Positions 43,243 through 50,625 of a stretch of 64,000 bases of DNA are shown here, piece after piece. Source of the stretch: Mycobacterium shimoidei (GTDB lineage: Bacteria > Actinomycetota > Actinomycetes > Mycobacteriales > Mycobacteriaceae); NCBI GenBank assembly GCA_002101905.1, contig LQPU01000001.1, positions 124,001-188,000 of the forward strand, given 5' to 3'. The notes beneath the pieces are model-generated. The model did not search any database, was not told the DNA's origin, and saw nothing but the letters and a program-made list of their open reading frames with translations. Every line of letters begins with the position of its first letter. The stretch's first letter is position 1. The position numbers and the translations under genes are program-made.

Positions 43243-44768
43243 CCGTCGGGACTCAAGCCGAACTGCACGCCCTGAGCCAGCGGCAACTGGTCGGAATAGT
43301 TGATGGTATTGGTGGCGCGGCGCATGTAGGCCTTCCAGGCGTCGGATCCGGATTCGCGGCCGCCGCCGGTCTGCTTCTCGCCGCCGAACGCGCCGCCGAT
43401 CTCGGCACCGGAAGTGCCGATGTTGACGTTGGTGATTCCGCAGTCTGAGCCGTCGATGAAACGCTCCGCTTCCCGCACGTCAGTGGTGAAAATTGCCGAC
43501 GAAAGCCGTTGCGGAACAGCATTGTTCAACGCTATCGCCTGGTCGAGTTCGTCGTAGGTCAGCACGTAGAGGATCGGCGCGAACGTCTCGGTGGCCACGA
43601 TGGCCGTTTGCGCGGGCATCCGCACCACCGCTGGCGTGACGTAGTAGGCGCCGGGCTGCCCGATGTCGTGACGTTCGCCGCCGGTGACCTCTCCGCCGTC
43701 GGCCCGGGCCTGCTCGAGCGCGCCCACCATGTCGCGGTAGGCGGTCTCGTGGATCAGCGGCCCGACGAGTGTGCCGTCGGCGAGCGGATCGCCGATCGGC
43801 AGTTGGCGGTAGGCCGCGGCGATGCGCGCCACCAGCTCATCGGCCACCGAGCGGTGCACGATCAACCGCCGCAACGTGGTGCAGCGCTGCCCGGCGGTGC
43901 CGGCGGCGGCGAACACGATGGCGCGCAACGCCAGATCGAGATCGGCCGACGGTGTCACGATCGCCGCGTTGTTGCCGCCCAGCTCCAGCAGCGATCGGCC
44001 GAACCGCCGGGCGACCCGCGGACCGACGTCGCGGCCCATCGCTATCGATCCGGTCGCCGACACCAACCCCACCCGCACGTCGTCGGCCAGTTTCCGGGCG
44101 ACCTCGCGGTCACCGAGGACCAGGCGGCTCACCCCTGCCGGCGCGCCGACATCGGCTGCGGCCCGACTGATCAGCGCCTGACAGGCCAGCGCCGTCAACG
44201 GCGTCAGTTCCGAGGGCTTCCACACCACGGTGTCGCCGCAGACCAGCGCCACCGCAATGTTCCAGGCCCACACCGCGACCGGGAAGTTGAATGCGGTGAT
44301 GACGCCCACCACCCCGAGTGGGTGCCAGGTCTCCATCAGCCGATGGCCTGGTCGCTCGGAGGCAATGGTTCGTCCGTAAAGCTGGCGGGACAATCCGACG
44401 GCGAACTGGCAGATGTCGATCATCTCCTGCACCTCACCGCGGGCTTCGGCGCCGATCTTGCCGACCTCGACGGTCACCAGGGCGGCCAGCTCCTCCTTGT
44501 GTTCGCTCAGCAGCTCACCCAGCCGTCTCACCAACGCGCCGCGTACCGGCGCGGGTGTGGACCGCCAGAGCGAAAAAGCTTGCGCTGCAGCGGTGACCGC
44601 GCCCTCGATGTCGTCGACCGGGTCCACGGTGAACAGCACGTCGCCGGTGATCGGGCTGCTGGCTGGCAGGCCGTCGCCGCCGGGCTCACCGAGTGCGACG
44701 TCAGCTCCGATCGCGTCGAAGGCCCGACGTACCCGGCTGCGCAGGTCCTCTGCGGTGGGCAGGGTCAT
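43239..44768 (-). CDS. pcd: Aldehyde dehydrogenase, piperideine-6-carboxylate type (Pcd)
   Basis: A 509-residue NAD(P)-dependent aldehyde dehydrogenase. It shows VITAFNFPVAVWAWN (cofactor and oxyanion Asn), VWKPSELTPLTA, the glutamate in LLELGGNNAAIV and the catalytic cysteine in GTAGQRCTTLRRLIV. This subfamily (ALDH7-like) oxidises alpha-aminoadipate semialdehyde, the product of the Lat reaction, to alpha-aminoadipate. ATG 44768 is chosen; the longer frame runs opposite lrpA. It is divergent from lrpA and lat, and functionally linked with them. Matches Rv3293. Confidence 0.9.
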   Translation of the reverse strand: MTLPTAEDLRSRVRRAFDAIGADVALGEPGGDGLPASSPITGDVLFTVDPVDDIEGAVTAAAQAFSLWRSTPAPVRGALVRRLGELLSEHKEELAALVTVEVGKIGAEARGEVQEMIDICQFAVGLSRQLYGRTIASERPGHRLMETWHPLGVVGVITAFNFPVAVWAWNIAVALVCGDTVVWKPSELTPLTALACQALISRAAADVGAPAGVSRLVLGDREVARKLADDVRVGLVSATGSIAMGRDVGPRVARRFGRSLLELGGNNAAIVTPSADLDLALRAIVFAAAGTAGQRCTTLRRLIVHRSVADELVARIAAAYRQLPIGDPLADGTLVGPLIHETAYRDMVGALEQARADGGEVTGGERHDIGQPGAYYVTPAVVRMPAQTAIVATETFAPILYVLTYDELDQAIALNNAVPQRLSSAIFTTDVREAERFIDGSDCGITNVNIGTSGAEIGGAFGGEKQTGGGRESGSDAWKAYMRRATNTINYSDQLPLAQGVQFGLSPDG

Positions 44769-44846
44769 GATCTTGGGTCGGGTATCGCTGACAGCGGAGC
44801 CGTGAACCGCTCCCGTAACCGGCGGGCCGGCAGATACTCTCCGGCC

Positions 44847-45293
44847 ATGGCTCTCGACGACATCGACCGGATCCTGTTGCGCGAGCTGGTCGCCGACGGA
44901 CGCGCGACGCTCTCGGAGCTGGCCGCCAGCGCCGGCCTGTCGGTATCGGCGGTGCAGTCCCGGGTGCGCAGGCTCGAGTCGCGGGGGGTGCTGAACGGAT
45001 ACTCCGCGCGGATCGACCCCGAGGCGGTCGGGCACATGTTGTCGGCGTTCGTGGCCATCACTCCTATTGATCCCTCCCAACCCGATGATGCGCCCGCTCG
45101 GCTCGAGCACTTCGAGGAGATCGAGTCGTGTCACTCGGTGGCCGGCGAGGAGAGTTACATCCTGCTGGTTCGTGTCGAGTCCGCGCGGGCGTTGGAGGAT
45201 CTGCTGCAGCAGATCCGCACGACCGCCAACGTTCAGACGCGCAGCACCATCATCTTACGTACTTTTTACAGCGGAAGGCAGTTTGTTCCGTAA
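44847..45293 (+). CDS. lrpA: Lrp/AsnC-family regulator LrpA
   Basis: A 148-residue feast/famine regulator. The helix-turn-helix is LSELAASAGLSVSAVQSRVRRLESRGVLNGYSA, and the RAM ligand domain follows (SAFVAITPIDPS, CHSVAGEESYILLVRVES). It forms DNA-wrapping oligomers and responds to amino acids; the M. tuberculosis orthologue (Rv3291c) controls lat. ATG 44847 is chosen from family length; the longer frame is a shadow of pcd. It lies 52 bases before lat on the same strand. Confidence 0.93.
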   Translation: MALDDIDRILLRELVADGRATLSELAASAGLSVSAVQSRVRRLESRGVLNGYSARIDPEAVGHMLSAFVAITPIDPSQPDDAPARLEHFEEIESCHSVAGEESYILLVRVESARALEDLLQQIRTTANVQTRSTIILRTFYSGRQFVP

Positions 45294-45345
45294 TGTCTCC
45301 GGTGAAGAGCCGTGAAATACGTAAAGATGTTGATAAACTGCGATT

Positions 45346-46698
45346 ATGACAGTGTTGGCGCCCACCGACGAGCAACTGCGTCCCGAGCAGGTTCCCGACG
45401 TGCTCGCGCGCAGCATCCAGCTCGGTGGCCTCGACCTGGTGCTCGACTTGGAGCGTTCGTCCGGCTCGTATCTGGTCGACGCCCGTACCGGCCGGCGCTA
45501 CCTGGACATGTTCACCTTCGTCGCCTCGTCGGTGCTGGGTATGAACCACCCGGCCCTGACCGACGACGAGTTTCGTTCTGAACTCGCACGGGTCGCGGTC
45601 AACAAGCCCAGCAACTCCGATGTGGCCTCGGTGCCGTTGGCCCGGTTCGTCCACACCTTCGCCCGCGTACTGGGCGATCCGGCGCTGCCGCATCTGTTTT
45701 TCATCGACGGCGGTGCGCTGGCGGTGGAGAACGCGCTGAAAATCGCCTTCGATTGGAAGAGCCGGCACAACGAGGCGCGCGGCATCGATCCCGCGCTGGG
45801 CAGCCGAGTATTGCATCTGCAAGGGGCTTTCCACGGCCGCAGCGGCTACACGCTGTCGCTGACCAACAGCAACCCGGTGGCCGTCGAGCGTTTCCCGAAA
45901 TTCGACTGGCCGCGCATCGACGCGCCGTTCCTGCGGCCCGGCGCGGATATGGCTGCGCTGGAAGCCGAGTCGCTGCGCCAGGCCCGGGCCGCGTTCGACG
46001 CCTACCCCCACGACATTGCCTGCTTCATCGCCGAACCCATTCAGGGCGAGGGCGGCGATCGCCACTTCCGGCCGGAGTTCTTCGCCGCCATGCGGGCTTT
46101 GTGCGACGAGTATGACGCCCTGCTGATCTTCGACGAGGTACAAACCGGATGCGGTTTGACCGGAACCCCTTGGGCCTACCAGCAATTCGGGGTCGAGCCG
46201 GATATCGTCGCCTTCGGCAAGAAGACGCAGGTTTGCGGAGTGATGGCCGGACGTCGGGTCGACGAAGTTGCCGACAATGTATTCGCAGTCCCTTGCAGGC
46301 TGAACTCGACGTGGGGTGGCAACCTCACCGACATGGTCCGGGCCCGCCGGGTGCTGGAGGTGATCGAATCCGAGCGGTTGTTCGACAACGCCGCCGTGCA
46401 GGGCCGCTATCTGCTGGACCGGCTTGGCGAACTCGCCAAGGAATTTCCCACCGCGGTGCTCGACGTCCGCGGCCGCGGTCTGATGTGCGCGTTCAGCCTG
46501 CCCGGCACCGCCGAGCGCGACGAGTTGATCCACCAGCTGTGGCAGCGTGGGGTGATCGTGCTGCCCAGTGGCCCGGACAGTGTGCGATTCCGGCCGCCGC
46601 TGACCGTTTCAGGCGCCGAAATAGATGAGGCGATGGCCGCCGTCCGCGACGTGTTTACCGGCCCTGGCCTGGGGGTACTCTCCGGCCACGCTCGGTGA
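45346..46698 (+). CDS. lat: L-lysine epsilon-aminotransferase
   Basis: A 450-residue PLP enzyme moving the epsilon-amino group of lysine to 2-oxoglutarate, giving aminoadipate semialdehyde. Visible motifs are FFIDGGALAVENALKIAFDWK, the LQGAFHGRSGYTLSLTNSNP pocket, LIFDEVQTGCGLTG and the PLP lysine in VAFGKKTQVCG. In M. tuberculosis Lat (Rv3290c) is strongly raised in persistence and starvation models. The product feeds Pcd. The SigF-type promoter of the next gene lies inside its 3' end. Confidence 0.95.
   Translation: MTVLAPTDEQLRPEQVPDVLARSIQLGGLDLVLDLERSSGSYLVDARTGRRYLDMFTFVASSVLGMNHPALTDDEFRSELARVAVNKPSNSDVASVPLARFVHTFARVLGDPALPHLFFIDGGALAVENALKIAFDWKSRHNEARGIDPALGSRVLHLQGAFHGRSGYTLSLTNSNPVAVERFPKFDWPRIDAPFLRPGADMAALEAESLRQARAAFDAYPHDIACFIAEPIQGEGGDRHFRPEFFAAMRALCDEYDALLIFDEVQTGCGLTGTPWAYQQFGVEPDIVAFGKKTQVCGVMAGRRVDEVADNVFAVPCRLNSTWGGNLTDMVRARRVLEVIESERLFDNAAVQGRYLLDRLGELAKEFPTAVLDVRGRGLMCAFSLPGTAERDELIHQLWQRGVIVLPSGPDSVRFRPPLTVSGAEIDEAMAAVRDVFTGPGLGVLSGHAR
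46653..46678 (+). promoter_or_regulatory. SigF-type promoter inside lat (GTTT-N16-GGGTAC)
   Basis: GTTT at 46653-46656, 16 bases, GGGTAC at 46673-46678. It lies within the last codons of lat and about 60 bases before the Rv3289c-like start. It matches the SigF consensus except for the last base. Confidence 0.6.
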
Positions 46699-46737
46699 CA
46701 GCGGGGGCGACCCAGGTTTACGGAGGGTTTCAATTAA

Positions 46738-47118
46738 ATGCCGGGATCGAGTCAGCGCTCAAACGGGGATCGCTTGGGCCAGCGGGACGGTGAGGTGCAG
46801 GCCGCCGTCAGGTTTGCGGTGTTGACCGCCATTGCGGGGATGGCGTTTGTCGTCGTGGCCGCGCTCTGGGTGAGCACCTGCAGTGATGCGTTGGCCGTCG
46901 ACACCGTCGCGTGCGGTGTGCCGCAGCGCACCTTGCTCGCCTTCGGTGGTCCGGCGATGCTGCTGGCCGGCGGAATTTGGGCGTTCGTGCGCACCTACCG
47001 CATCTGGCGTGACCGCGGCACCTGGTGGGCCTGGCAGGGCGCCGGCTGGTTTCTGTTGACGTTGATGGCGTTGACGCTGACCATGGGCGCGCCCCCGATC
47101 GCGGGGCTCGCCGGCTGA
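46738..47118 (+). CDS. Three-helix membrane protein (Rv3289c-like)
   Basis: A 126-residue membrane protein: a charged N-terminal tail (about 20 residues), helices near 25-47, 66-86 and 100-120, and two cysteines (WVSTCSDALAVDTVACG) in the loop after the first helix that could form a disulfide. Function unknown. Its ATG has GGAGGG upstream. In M. tuberculosis this gene heads the sigF operon. Here it is separated from rsbW-sigF by a block of opposite-strand genes, but has its own SigF-type promoter. Confidence 0.8.
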   Translation: MPGSSQRSNGDRLGQRDGEVQAAVRFAVLTAIAGMAFVVVAALWVSTCSDALAVDTVACGVPQRTLLAFGGPAMLLAGGIWAFVRTYRIWRDRGTWWAWQGAGWFLLTLMALTLTMGAPPIAGLAG

Positions 47119-47126
47119 GCTACCGA

Positions 47127-47414
47127 TCAAGCGTTACTTCGGCGTGCCCACTGCTCTTCGATGCGGGCTATGCGGCGAGTCTCCACGATGAACCACAGCC
47201 CGGCGGCCACCGCGGCGAGCACAGCCACCAGGACCGTGGTGGGCAGCCACTCGTAGCGTTCGTAGGCCGCGGCTGCCACAGTGCAGATGATCCCGAACGT
47301 CGCGACGCCCAGCAGAATGAAACCGGGCCAGAACAGATTGTCCTTCATGGTGATACCGGCACGCGGAAGCGTGGTCCGAGAGTGATCGAGTGGATCGCGA
47401 TGCGTATCGCCCAT
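47127..47414 (-). CDS. usfY: UsfY-like membrane stress protein
   Basis: A 95-residue protein starting MGDTHRDPLDHSRTT, a start I recall for UsfY, the small gene next to sigF in M. tuberculosis. Two membrane helices are visible (about 30-50 and 57-78: WPGFILLGVATFGIICTVAAA, TVLVAVLAAVAAGLWFIVE) and a basic tail. The ATG at 47414 is chosen over the open extension upstream, which overlaps the holin-like gene. It follows that gene by eight bases. Unlike in M. tuberculosis, it is on the strand opposite to rsbW-sigF. Role unknown beyond membership of the SigF locus. Confidence 0.65.
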   Translation of the reverse strand: MGDTHRDPLDHSRTTLPRAGITMKDNLFWPGFILLGVATFGIICTVAAAAYERYEWLPTTVLVAVLAAVAAGLWFIVETRRIARIEEQWARRSNA

Positions 47415-47422
47415 CGTTTCTC

Positions 47423-47836
47423 CTAGCCAGTCGGACCGGTGCTGTCGGTGGCATCGTCGGTGGCATCGGCCTCCATATGCGCGAACACCTCCGGCAGTGT
47501 AATTGCTCCGACGGTTGTCACGAGCCACACCACAACGGTTACGGCGACCCAGGATGTGAGTCCATCCATGTTGAAATCGTGAGTCAGTGCCGACGCGAGG
47601 GCAAGCGCGACGACGGTCAATACCAAGCCGGTACCGCCGAGACCCAGCGAGGCGTACTCATGGGGCAACTTCAAAATCAGCGGCGATATGAGTGCCTCAG
47701 CGATCGCGAACACCGCGACGGCGACGACGAAGCCGGGGGGCGACACCTGCACGTCGGGCACGACCCATGCCGCCACCGCTAATCCGATCGCCCACGACGC
47801 TAAAAGCACCACCGCCCGCAGCACAATTCGCCTCAT
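47423..47836 (-). CDS. Four-helix phage-holin-family membrane protein
   Basis: A 137-residue protein with four membrane helices (about 8-25, 33-52, 60-85 and 97-118) and a short Asp/Thr-rich tail. The pattern VVLLASWAIGLAVAAWVVPDVQV followed by FAIAEALISPLILKLP is that of the actinobacterial 4-TMS holin superfamily IV. These chromosomal copies are not near phage genes and are thought to be stress membrane proteins rather than lysis factors (inference). ATG at 47836. First of a pair with usfY. Confidence 0.78.
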   Translation of the reverse strand: MRRIVLRAVVLLASWAIGLAVAAWVVPDVQVSPPGFVVAVAVFAIAEALISPLILKLPHEYASLGLGGTGLVLTVVALALASALTHDFNMDGLTSWVAVTVVVWLVTTVGAITLPEVFAHMEADATDDATDSTGPTG

Positions 47837-47930
47837 GGTGATCAGCCTAGATGCCGAAGGGGCCGAGTCCGAAAAGATCCGCGCCAACACCGTCGATAGG
47901 CATGCTGGATCTGCACGCCAAACGTGCTGG

Positions 47931-48188
47931 TCAGTGGTTGCGAATTTTCGAGATGAGCTTGTTCTTGGTCAGCTTCGAATATCCAGTGATGCCAAGTTCT
48001 TTGGCTCTCTTCTTGAGTTCTGGAACGGTCCAGTCCTGGTAGGAACCGGACTTGCCGCCAGACCTTCCCACACTGGAACGGCCGCGGCTGGCAGCCGCAT
48101 TGGAGATCCGGGCGGCCTTCTCTTTCGAGTCACCCTGTTTACGCAGGTCCCGGTAGAGGCGCTCGTCCTTGATCGACGGGTTTGGCAT
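47931..48188 (-). CDS. DUF7218/Rho-N-like stress protein
   Basis: An 85-residue basic protein. The first half (KDERLYRDLRKQGDSKEKAARISNAAA, then RGRSSVGRSGGKSGSYQDW) is a small DUF7218-type domain, and the last 35 residues (WTVPELKKRAKELGITGYSKLTKNKLISKIRN) form a SAP/Rho N-terminal helix-extended loop-helix motif that often binds nucleic acid. The ATG at 48188 has AAGGAGG at ideal distance. A SigF-type promoter is suggested upstream. Similar small proteins sit in stress regulons of many bacteria. Confidence 0.75.
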   Translation of the reverse strand: MPNPSIKDERLYRDLRKQGDSKEKAARISNAAASRGRSSVGRSGGKSGSYQDWTVPELKKRAKELGITGYSKLTKNKLISKIRNH

Positions 48189-48224
48189 GTGAACCTCCTT
48201 GGCGAGTTTCGGCGTTTTGGCAGC

Positions 48225-48251
48225 GTTCCCGTCCCTCCCGGTGGCCAAACC
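48225..48251 (-). promoter_or_regulatory. Possible SigF-type promoter (GGTTT-N16-GGGAAC)
   Basis: Minus strand: GGTTT at 48251-48247, 16 bases, GGGAAC at 48230-48225; 36 bases before the DUF7218-type gene start. The -35 is perfect; the -10 differs from GGGTAT at two places. Confidence 0.4.
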
Positions 48252-48258
48252 GCGCAGG

Positions 48259-48453
48259 TCACTCGCGGTAGTCGTCGCGGTCGTCGTCGGCGCCCACGAT
48301 TTCCTGGCGCTGCTCGTGCCAGTCGAAGGCGTCCGCTTCAGCAGGTGGCGGCACGTCGCGCTCGGGGGCGGGCGGCTCGAGGCTGGTTTCTTGATCCTGC
48401 TCCACGGCGTCGGCGACCGGAATCTCGTCGGACAGCTTGTCGGGGTCAGCCAT
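48259..48453 (-). CDS. Small acidic protein, 64 residues (hypothetical)
   Basis: A 64-residue, very acidic and Pro-rich protein (MADPDKLSDEIPVADAVEQD, then PERDVPPPAEADAFDWHEQ and a DDDRDD tail), probably unstructured. The ATG at 48453 has AGGAGG six bases upstream, which supports translation. It has no recognised family. It lies between the DUF7218-type gene and the 49-residue membrane protein on the same strand; all belong to the block inserted in the sigF locus. Confidence 0.65.
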   Translation of the reverse strand: MADPDKLSDEIPVADAVEQDQETSLEPPAPERDVPPPAEADAFDWHEQRQEIVGADDDRDDYRE

Positions 48454-48466
48454 CGCGCCCTCCTGC

Positions 48467-48493
48467 GTTTTGCTTTCTCATGCGAATGGGTAC
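48467..48493 (+). promoter_or_regulatory. SigF-type promoter upstream of rsbW-sigF (GTTT-N17-GGGTAC)
   Basis: GTTT at 48467-48470, 17 bases, GGGTAC at 48488-48493. The first real plus-strand gene downstream is rsbW at 48781, so the leader would be about 280 bases and would cross, in antisense, the 49-codon gene. Autoregulation of the rsbW-sigF unit by SigF is known in mycobacteria; this box is the best candidate seen here. Confidence 0.45.
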
Positions 48494-48547
48494 TAGGTCT
48501 GCACAATGAAGACTTCGACGACGACCAGTAACCGCAGACAACTGGTG

Positions 48548-48697
48548 TTACCCCAGCATCGGGGAAAGAATCAGAAACGCGATCACGTAGACCCCGATGG
48601 CGACCAATATCAAGACGACCAGCGTGATGACCGCGATCACCGCAGTGCGCCGAAGTCGGCGCGTACTGGTGGTTTCCGTTGGGTCGGCCTGGTCCAT
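48548..48697 (-). CDS. Small single-helix membrane protein, 49 residues
   Basis: A 49-residue protein: polar Thr/Arg-rich start (MDQADPTETTSTRRLRRT), then one long membrane helix (AVIAVITLVVLILVAIGVYV and IAFLIL), ending SPMLG before TAA. Positive charges before the helix predict an outward C-terminus. The ATG at 48697 lies about 11 bases from a GGGTAT box of a SigF-type promoter, so the mRNA is nearly leaderless. Function unknown. It lies in the leader of rsbW, on the opposite strand. Confidence 0.7.
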   Translation of the reverse strand: MDQADPTETTSTRRLRRTAVIAVITLVVLILVAIGVYVIAFLILSPMLG

Positions 48698-48707
48698 GGC
48701 GGGTGGA

Positions 48708-48733
48708 ATACCCGGCGGTGGGCATGACTAACC
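48708..48733 (-). promoter_or_regulatory. SigF-type promoter of the 49-residue membrane protein (GGTT-N16-GGGTAT)
   Basis: Minus strand: GGTTA at 48733-48729 and a perfect GGGTAT at 48713-48708, spacing 15-16. Transcription should begin within a few bases of the ATG at 48697. Confidence 0.6.
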
Positions 48734-48780
48734 GGCTCGAACGCGGGGGTAGTCTCAGTCCAACATGCCCGGGAGGCCAG

Positions 48781-49218
48781 ATGACCGCTACCGAAATGCC
48801 GGGTACCGCCCAGCAACGAAGTGACCGTGCCGTCGAGCTGCGGGTCGCCGCGCGCCTGGAGAATCTGGCGGTGCTGCGGACCCTGGTCGGCGCCGTCGGC
48901 ACTTTCGAGGATCTCGACTTCGACGCGGTCGCCGACCTGCGATTGGCCGTCGACGAGGTGTGCACCCGGCTGATCCGTTGCGCGGCGCCGGGCGCAACGT
49001 TGGTGGTGGTGGTCGATCCGCACGACGACGAGTTGATCGTCAAGGCGTCCGCGGCCTGCAAGACCGCGGATGTGCTGACTCCCGGAAGCTTCAGCTGGCA
49101 TGTACTCACCTCGCTGGCCGACGACGTCCAGACCTTCACCGACGGCCGGGAGGCAGGCGAGGCCGGCAGCGTATTCGGCATCACCTTGAGGACGCGACGG
49201 GCGGGCTCCAGCAGGTGA
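48781..49218 (+). CDS. rsbW: Anti-sigma-F factor RsbW (UsfX)
   Basis: A 145-residue GHKL-type anti-sigma factor/kinase that holds SigF. The N-box is DLRLAVDEVCTRLIR; the fold begins with VELRVAARLENLAVLRTLVGA and ends FSWHVLTSLADDVQTF...GSVFGITL. The ATG at 48781 has GGGAGG upstream and gives the same length as the M. tuberculosis protein (Rv3287c); the frame is open further upstream. It is coupled to sigF by a GTGA overlap, which keeps the two proteins in balance. Confidence 0.92.
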   Translation: MTATEMPGTAQQRSDRAVELRVAARLENLAVLRTLVGAVGTFEDLDFDAVADLRLAVDEVCTRLIRCAAPGATLVVVVDPHDDELIVKASAACKTADVLTPGSFSWHVLTSLADDVQTFTDGREAGEAGSVFGITLRTRRAGSSR

Positions 49219-50003
49219 CCATGCGAGCCGCCGGCGGTTCGGCATCGCGACCCAACGAATACGCCGACGTTCCGGACATGTTTCGCGAGTTGGCCAGCCT
49301 CACGGCGGACTCACCGGAATTCCAGCGCCATCGGGACAAGATCGTGGAGCGGTGCTTGCCGCTGGCCGATCACATCGCTCGGCGGTTCGAGGGCCGCGGC
49401 GAACCACGCGACGACCTGGTTCAGGTCGCCCGGGTGGGACTGGTCAACGCCGTCGTGCGGTTCGATGTCGAAGCCGGTTCGGATTTCGTCTCCTTCGCCG
49501 TGCCCACCATCATGGGAGAGGTCCGTCGCCACTTCCGCGACAACAGCTGGTCGGTCAAGGTGCCGCGGCGACTCAAGGAGCTTCATCTGCGGCTTGGCAC
49601 CGCCACCGCAGACCTTTCGCAGCGGCTCGGGCGTGCGCCCACCGCCTCGGAGCTGGCCCACGAACTCGACATGGACCGGGCCGAGGTCATCGAGGGCCTG
49701 GTGGCGGGCAGCTCCTACAACACCTTGTCCATCGACAGCGGCGGGGGCAGCGCCGACGAAGACGCCCGCGCTATCGCCGACACCCTCGGCGACGTCGACA
49801 CCGGCCTCGAGCGTATCGAGAACCGAGAAGCGTTGCGGCCGTTGCTAGATGCGCTGCCCGAACGTGAGCGAACTGTGTTGGTGCTCAGATTCTTCGAATC
49901 GATGACCCAGACGCAGATCGCCGATCGAGTCGGCATTTCACAGATGCACGTTTCGCGATTGCTCGCCAAATCTCTTGCGCGACTACGGGATCAGCTGGAA
50001 TAA
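49215..50003 (+). CDS. sigF: Stress-response sigma factor SigF
   Basis: A 262-residue group 3 sigma factor. Region 2 (GRGEPRDDLVQVARVGLVNAVVRFD, then FVSFAVPTIMGEVRRHFRD), region 3 (RAPTASELAHELDMDRAEV) and region 4 (TQTQIADRVGISQMHVSRLL) are complete. The GTG at 49215 (MTMRAAGGSASR) is preferred because it overlaps the rsbW stop and agrees with M. tuberculosis SigF; an ATG two codons later is possible. SigF controls cell-envelope and stress genes. Candidate targets in this window are katE and the flanking small genes. Confidence 0.95.
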   Translation: MTMRAAGGSASRPNEYADVPDMFRELASLTADSPEFQRHRDKIVERCLPLADHIARRFEGRGEPRDDLVQVARVGLVNAVVRFDVEAGSDFVSFAVPTIMGEVRRHFRDNSWSVKVPRRLKELHLRLGTATADLSQRLGRAPTASELAHELDMDRAEVIEGLVAGSSYNTLSIDSGGGSADEDARAIADTLGDVDTGLERIENREALRPLLDALPERERTVLVLRFFESMTQTQIADRVGISQMHVSRLLAKSLARLRDQLE

Positions 50004-50423
50004 CTGGCGCGGCTGCAGGTCGTTGGCGTCGGCCACCGTTTCTGCGACCGGCAGAGCATTGTCGGGATCGCAGATGCTCAGCACCCGCGATACAGCATGG
50101 CTGGGCACTACCACCCAACGCACGTGGGCACCCGCGCACCGGACATTGATGGTGTGCAGCGCCGAAAAGCCAGCGGTACCAAAGAACTTTACCCCGCTCA
50201 AATCGACGATCACCGACTTGCAATGAGCGGCGCAGCGCTGCACGAACTCAGCGAGTTCTCCGGCATTAGCCGCGTCCAGCTCACCTTCCACGGTGATCAC
50301 AGCGCCGGACAAGTTGTAGTCGGCGGTGAAACGAGCCGTGTGATTTTCAAGCGGTTGAGACGGAAACGCGGCATCTCTCGCGGGAGGCGCGGTCGCAGAT
50401 CCAGGGTTGGTGGGATAAGACAT
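49983..50423 (-). CDS. STAS-domain anti-anti-sigma factor
   Basis: A 146-residue single-STAS protein (SpoIIAA/RsbV-like): VITVEGELDAANAGELAEFV, then KSVIVDLSGVKFFGTAGFSALHTI. At the usual phosphorylated serine (DSSG/DSxG) it has GTAG, so threonine would be the target of RsbW. An N-terminal Pro/Ala-rich tail of about 30 residues is extra. The ATG at 50423 is preferred (GGAG nine bases upstream); an ATG at 50435 is possible. Its 3' end overlaps sigF by 21 bases in convergent orientation. It is a natural candidate to release SigF from RsbW; not present at this place in M. tuberculosis as I recall it. Confidence 0.82.
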   Translation of the reverse strand: MSYPTNPGSATAPPARDAAFPSQPLENHTARFTADYNLSGAVITVEGELDAANAGELAEFVQRCAAHCKSVIVDLSGVKFFGTAGFSALHTINVRCAGAHVRWVVVPSHAVSRVLSICDPDNALPVAETVADANDLQPRQLFQLIP

Positions 50424-50625
50424 TGGTGACTCCATCAGTCGACGACCATTCGTTGCTGTGGATCACGTCAGGTGGTTTTAATGCCCCCTCACGGCGGGGG
50501 ATCAGCCTCCCCCACGCGTCAGCGACGCTGTTCCGGGCGGCTGTGAACTCAACCTGGTTATGAACACTACGCCGGCGCCGTCGGCCCGACAACGAGGCGA
50601 GCAAACGACTCCGCCAGGAAACTGG

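Noticed and set aside
43509..44846. Long N-terminal extension of LrpA
   Set aside because: Antisense of pcd; LrpA-family length fits the ATG at 44847.
47837..47930. SigF promoter for the holin-like gene (GTTT-N18-GCCTAT)
   Set aside because: Spacing is too long and two of three G in the -10 are missing.
48506..48727. Plus-strand 73-residue frame downstream of the 48467 promoter
   Set aside because: Polar, Arg/Asp/Gln-rich sequence that is the reverse reading of the 49-residue membrane protein; no ribosome binding site.
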